From positions 1-5,883 of the forward strand of contig JBFFRY010000062.1 in NCBI GenBank assembly GCA_041572755.1: DNA of 5,883 nt, written 5' to 3'. The notes below the pieces were generated by a model. That model was not told the origin of the DNA. It saw only the letters and a list, made by a program, of their open reading frames with translations, and ran no database searches. Origin of the DNA: JBFELU01 sp041572755 (GTDB lineage Bacteria; Actinomycetota; Acidimicrobiia; Spongiisociales; UBA11373). Positions 4,686 to 5,883 of this stretch are shown here, piece by piece. Within the stretch, counting starts at the first letter, position 1. Every line of letters starts with the position of its first letter. The position numbers were made by a program, and so were the translations under genes.

Positions 4686-5883
4686 TCACGCGAACGGCGA
4701 CGGGTACACCGTGGCAGTCTCCCCGTCGTAGTGGATGAGGGCCCCTTGGGAGGTGGTCCACAGGGATCCATCGGGGGCGACGGCGGAGCGAAAGCCGCCG
4801 AATCGGGTCTCCGTCTCCTGGGCAGTCCACGAACCGCCGTCGAAGTGGGAAACACCGTGTGGGCGGATTTCGGAGTGGATGGCCCAGACGGTCCCGTCGT
4901 CCCCCGCCGCCACGATCGCGTCGTTCGTCAGCAACCCGTCGGCCATGGTGTAGGTGGTCCAGGCCACCCCGTCGAAGCTGGCGATCCCGCCGGCTGCATC
5001 CGGAGCCGCGGTGTCGGGGTCGCCATAGAGAGCATCGGTGGCCACCCACAACAGGCCGTCGGATCCCGCGGAGACCTGGAACACGTTGTCGCTCGGCAAC
5101 CCATCTTGGGAGGTGTAGTGGATGAAGCTCTCCCCATCGAACGCATAGAGTCCGCGCCCCAGACCGGGATCGTTCGTTCCGGCCCACACGGTTCCGTCGG
5201 CCGCCACTGCCAGTGACCCCGACCACGGTGACACGTTGTTGGTGAAGCCGGGTACGGAATGGGAGCGCCACTGTGCCCCGTCGAAGACCAACAGCACCGG
5301 TTCCGAGCTGCCGGCTGCATACACCGAGCCGTCGGGGGCAACCACCAGGTCCCCGACGCTCCAAGCGAGACCGGGTGTCTCGTCCGACGTGAAGACGATC
5401 CAAGAGCATTGCCCGCCGGTGCAGTCTCGGCGGGCGACGAAACCGAGATGTCGGGCGACGCCCGACCACCCGTCGATCTGCCCCCCGAACTCCTCGTCCT
5501 CGACCGTCGATGTGGCAACCCCGGCGACCCACAGGGTGCCGTCAGCACCGACCGCGACATGGTCGATCGTGCGGCCAGGCCACGCTCCCTCGAGACCTTG
5601 ACCCTCCGGGAGAGCATCGATGTTGAGCAGCGTCCAATCACCGGTGGTGTCCAGCGAAGCGATCCCGAGCGGCGCCGACCCGTACACCGTTCCATCGGGA
5701 GCAACGGCGACATCGCCGATTGCGCCCATCCAGTCGTTGGTTGGGGTGACGGGGTCGGCAGAGTTGGTGCCGGGGATGGCCACCCCGGTGGCGCAATCGA
5801 TGTTCCACCCGTCGGGCCGGAGATCCGCCGACACGGCGACGTCGGTCTGGGTGTCGTCACCCACCTCGAAGACCACATGACAA
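4686..5883 (-). CDS. Seven-repeat beta-propeller protein, Reg_prop-like (5' end off window)
   Basis: The frame is open from the right edge to TGA at 4688-4686, giving 398 visible residues; the true start is outside. A GTG at 5876 is in frame but looks internal. Counting from that GTG, seven repeats of the form [V/L]AVAPDGT[V/L]W centre near residues 61, 112, 182, 227, 273, 327 and 369. One carries the full HYTSQDGLPSDNVFQVSAGSDGLLWVAT pattern (253-280), typical of Reg_prop blades of two-component sensors. Between blades, motifs such as FDGAQW, FDGVAW and FDGGSW form the strand before each turn. Seven repeats fit one closed propeller. Nothing follows the last blade: there is no membrane helix, kinase or GGDEF domain. 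Any anchor, signal peptide or output domain must be N-terminal and unseen. Cys28, Cys152 and Cys157 suggest an exported, possibly disulfide-bonded protein. The role may be ligand or glycan sensing, or surface binding; no enzymatic motif is seen. Confidence 0.82.
   Translation of the reverse strand, partial: CHVVFEVGDDTQTDVAVSADLRPDGWNIDCATGVAIPGTNSADPVTPTNDWMGAIGDVAVAPDGTVYGSAPLGIASLDTTGDWTLLNIDALPEGQGLEGAWPGRTIDHVAVGADGTLWVAGVATSTVEDEEFGGQIDGWSGVARHLGFVARRDCTGGQCSWIVFTSDETPGLAWSVGDLVVAPDGSVYAAGSSEPVLLVFDGAQWRSHSVPGFTNNVSPWSGSLAVAADGTVWAGTNDPGLGRGLYAFDGESFIHYTSQDGLPSDNVFQVSAGSDGLLWVATDALYGDPDTAAPDAAGGIASFDGVAWTTYTMADGLLTNDAIVAAGDDGTVWAIHSEIRPHGVSHFDGGSWTAQETETRFGGFRSAVAPDGSLWTTSQGALIHYDGETATVYPSPFA

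Noticed and set aside
4634..4690. Possible insertion sequence end (CCGCTGAAAGGTGGGATCAG) next to the propeller stop
   Set aside because: It vaguely recalls ends of IS21-type elements, but I have no matching opposite end, target duplication or transposase fragment in the window.
4492..5532. A 346-codon minus-strand frame inside the propeller gene
   Set aside because: It is extremely Arg-rich and an out-of-frame shadow. The other frame has seven clear propeller repeats.

Overview
The window looks like chromosomal DNA from a high-GC actinobacterium. GTG starts, Cys lipoboxes, very high third-position GC, and two genes whose -10 element lies exactly 6 nt before the start codon (leaderless geometry) all fit this. 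An Acidimicrobiia-like lineage is my guess and the sequence does not prove it. No rRNA, tRNA, CRISPR array or intact transposase is visible.

Layout, left to right. (1) Positions 1-1422, minus strand: an ECF-type sigma-70 factor whose TGA overlaps the ATG of the next gene in an ATGA. That gene is a single-pass membrane protein with a cytoplasmic N-terminus and a large outer domain carrying Asp-box-like motifs, and it runs off the left edge. It is probably the cognate anti-sigma factor or signal sensor, though it lacks the usual zinc anti-sigma motif. (2) Positions 1792-2280, minus strand: a small secreted lipoprotein of unknown function with a leaderless-type promoter. (3) Positions 2463-4325: a divergent pair made of a DHA3/MFS_3-like efflux permease (minus) and a MarR-family repressor (plus). 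The 72-bp gap between them holds back-to-back promoters and an AT-rich palindrome on the permease -10 box, which is the classic layout of a ligand-responsive efflux switch. (4) Positions 4686-5883, minus strand: the C-terminal 398 residues of a seven-repeat beta-propeller protein of the 'DGTVW' (Reg_prop-like) kind, cut by the right edge and converging on marR.

The most unusual feature is in the gaps. Three intergenic spacers (about 1592-1686, 2331-2420 and 4472-4565) carry diverged copies of the same roughly 90-bp element. Each copy has two short GTGYGG boxes, then a non-conserved spacer of exactly 28 nt, then a 33-nt conserved block. All three copies have the same orientation and each lies 3' of a minus-strand gene. 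The copy at 1592-1686 also sits inside a perfect 13-bp inverted repeat. I cannot match this element to a known family from the sequence alone.

The genes form at least three functional units: a surface-signal sigma/anti-sigma module, an efflux/repressor module, and secreted or surface proteins (lipoprotein, propeller). Both edges of the window show propeller-like probable outer domains. The right-hand protein could therefore be another signalling ectodomain, but its N-terminus is outside the window.
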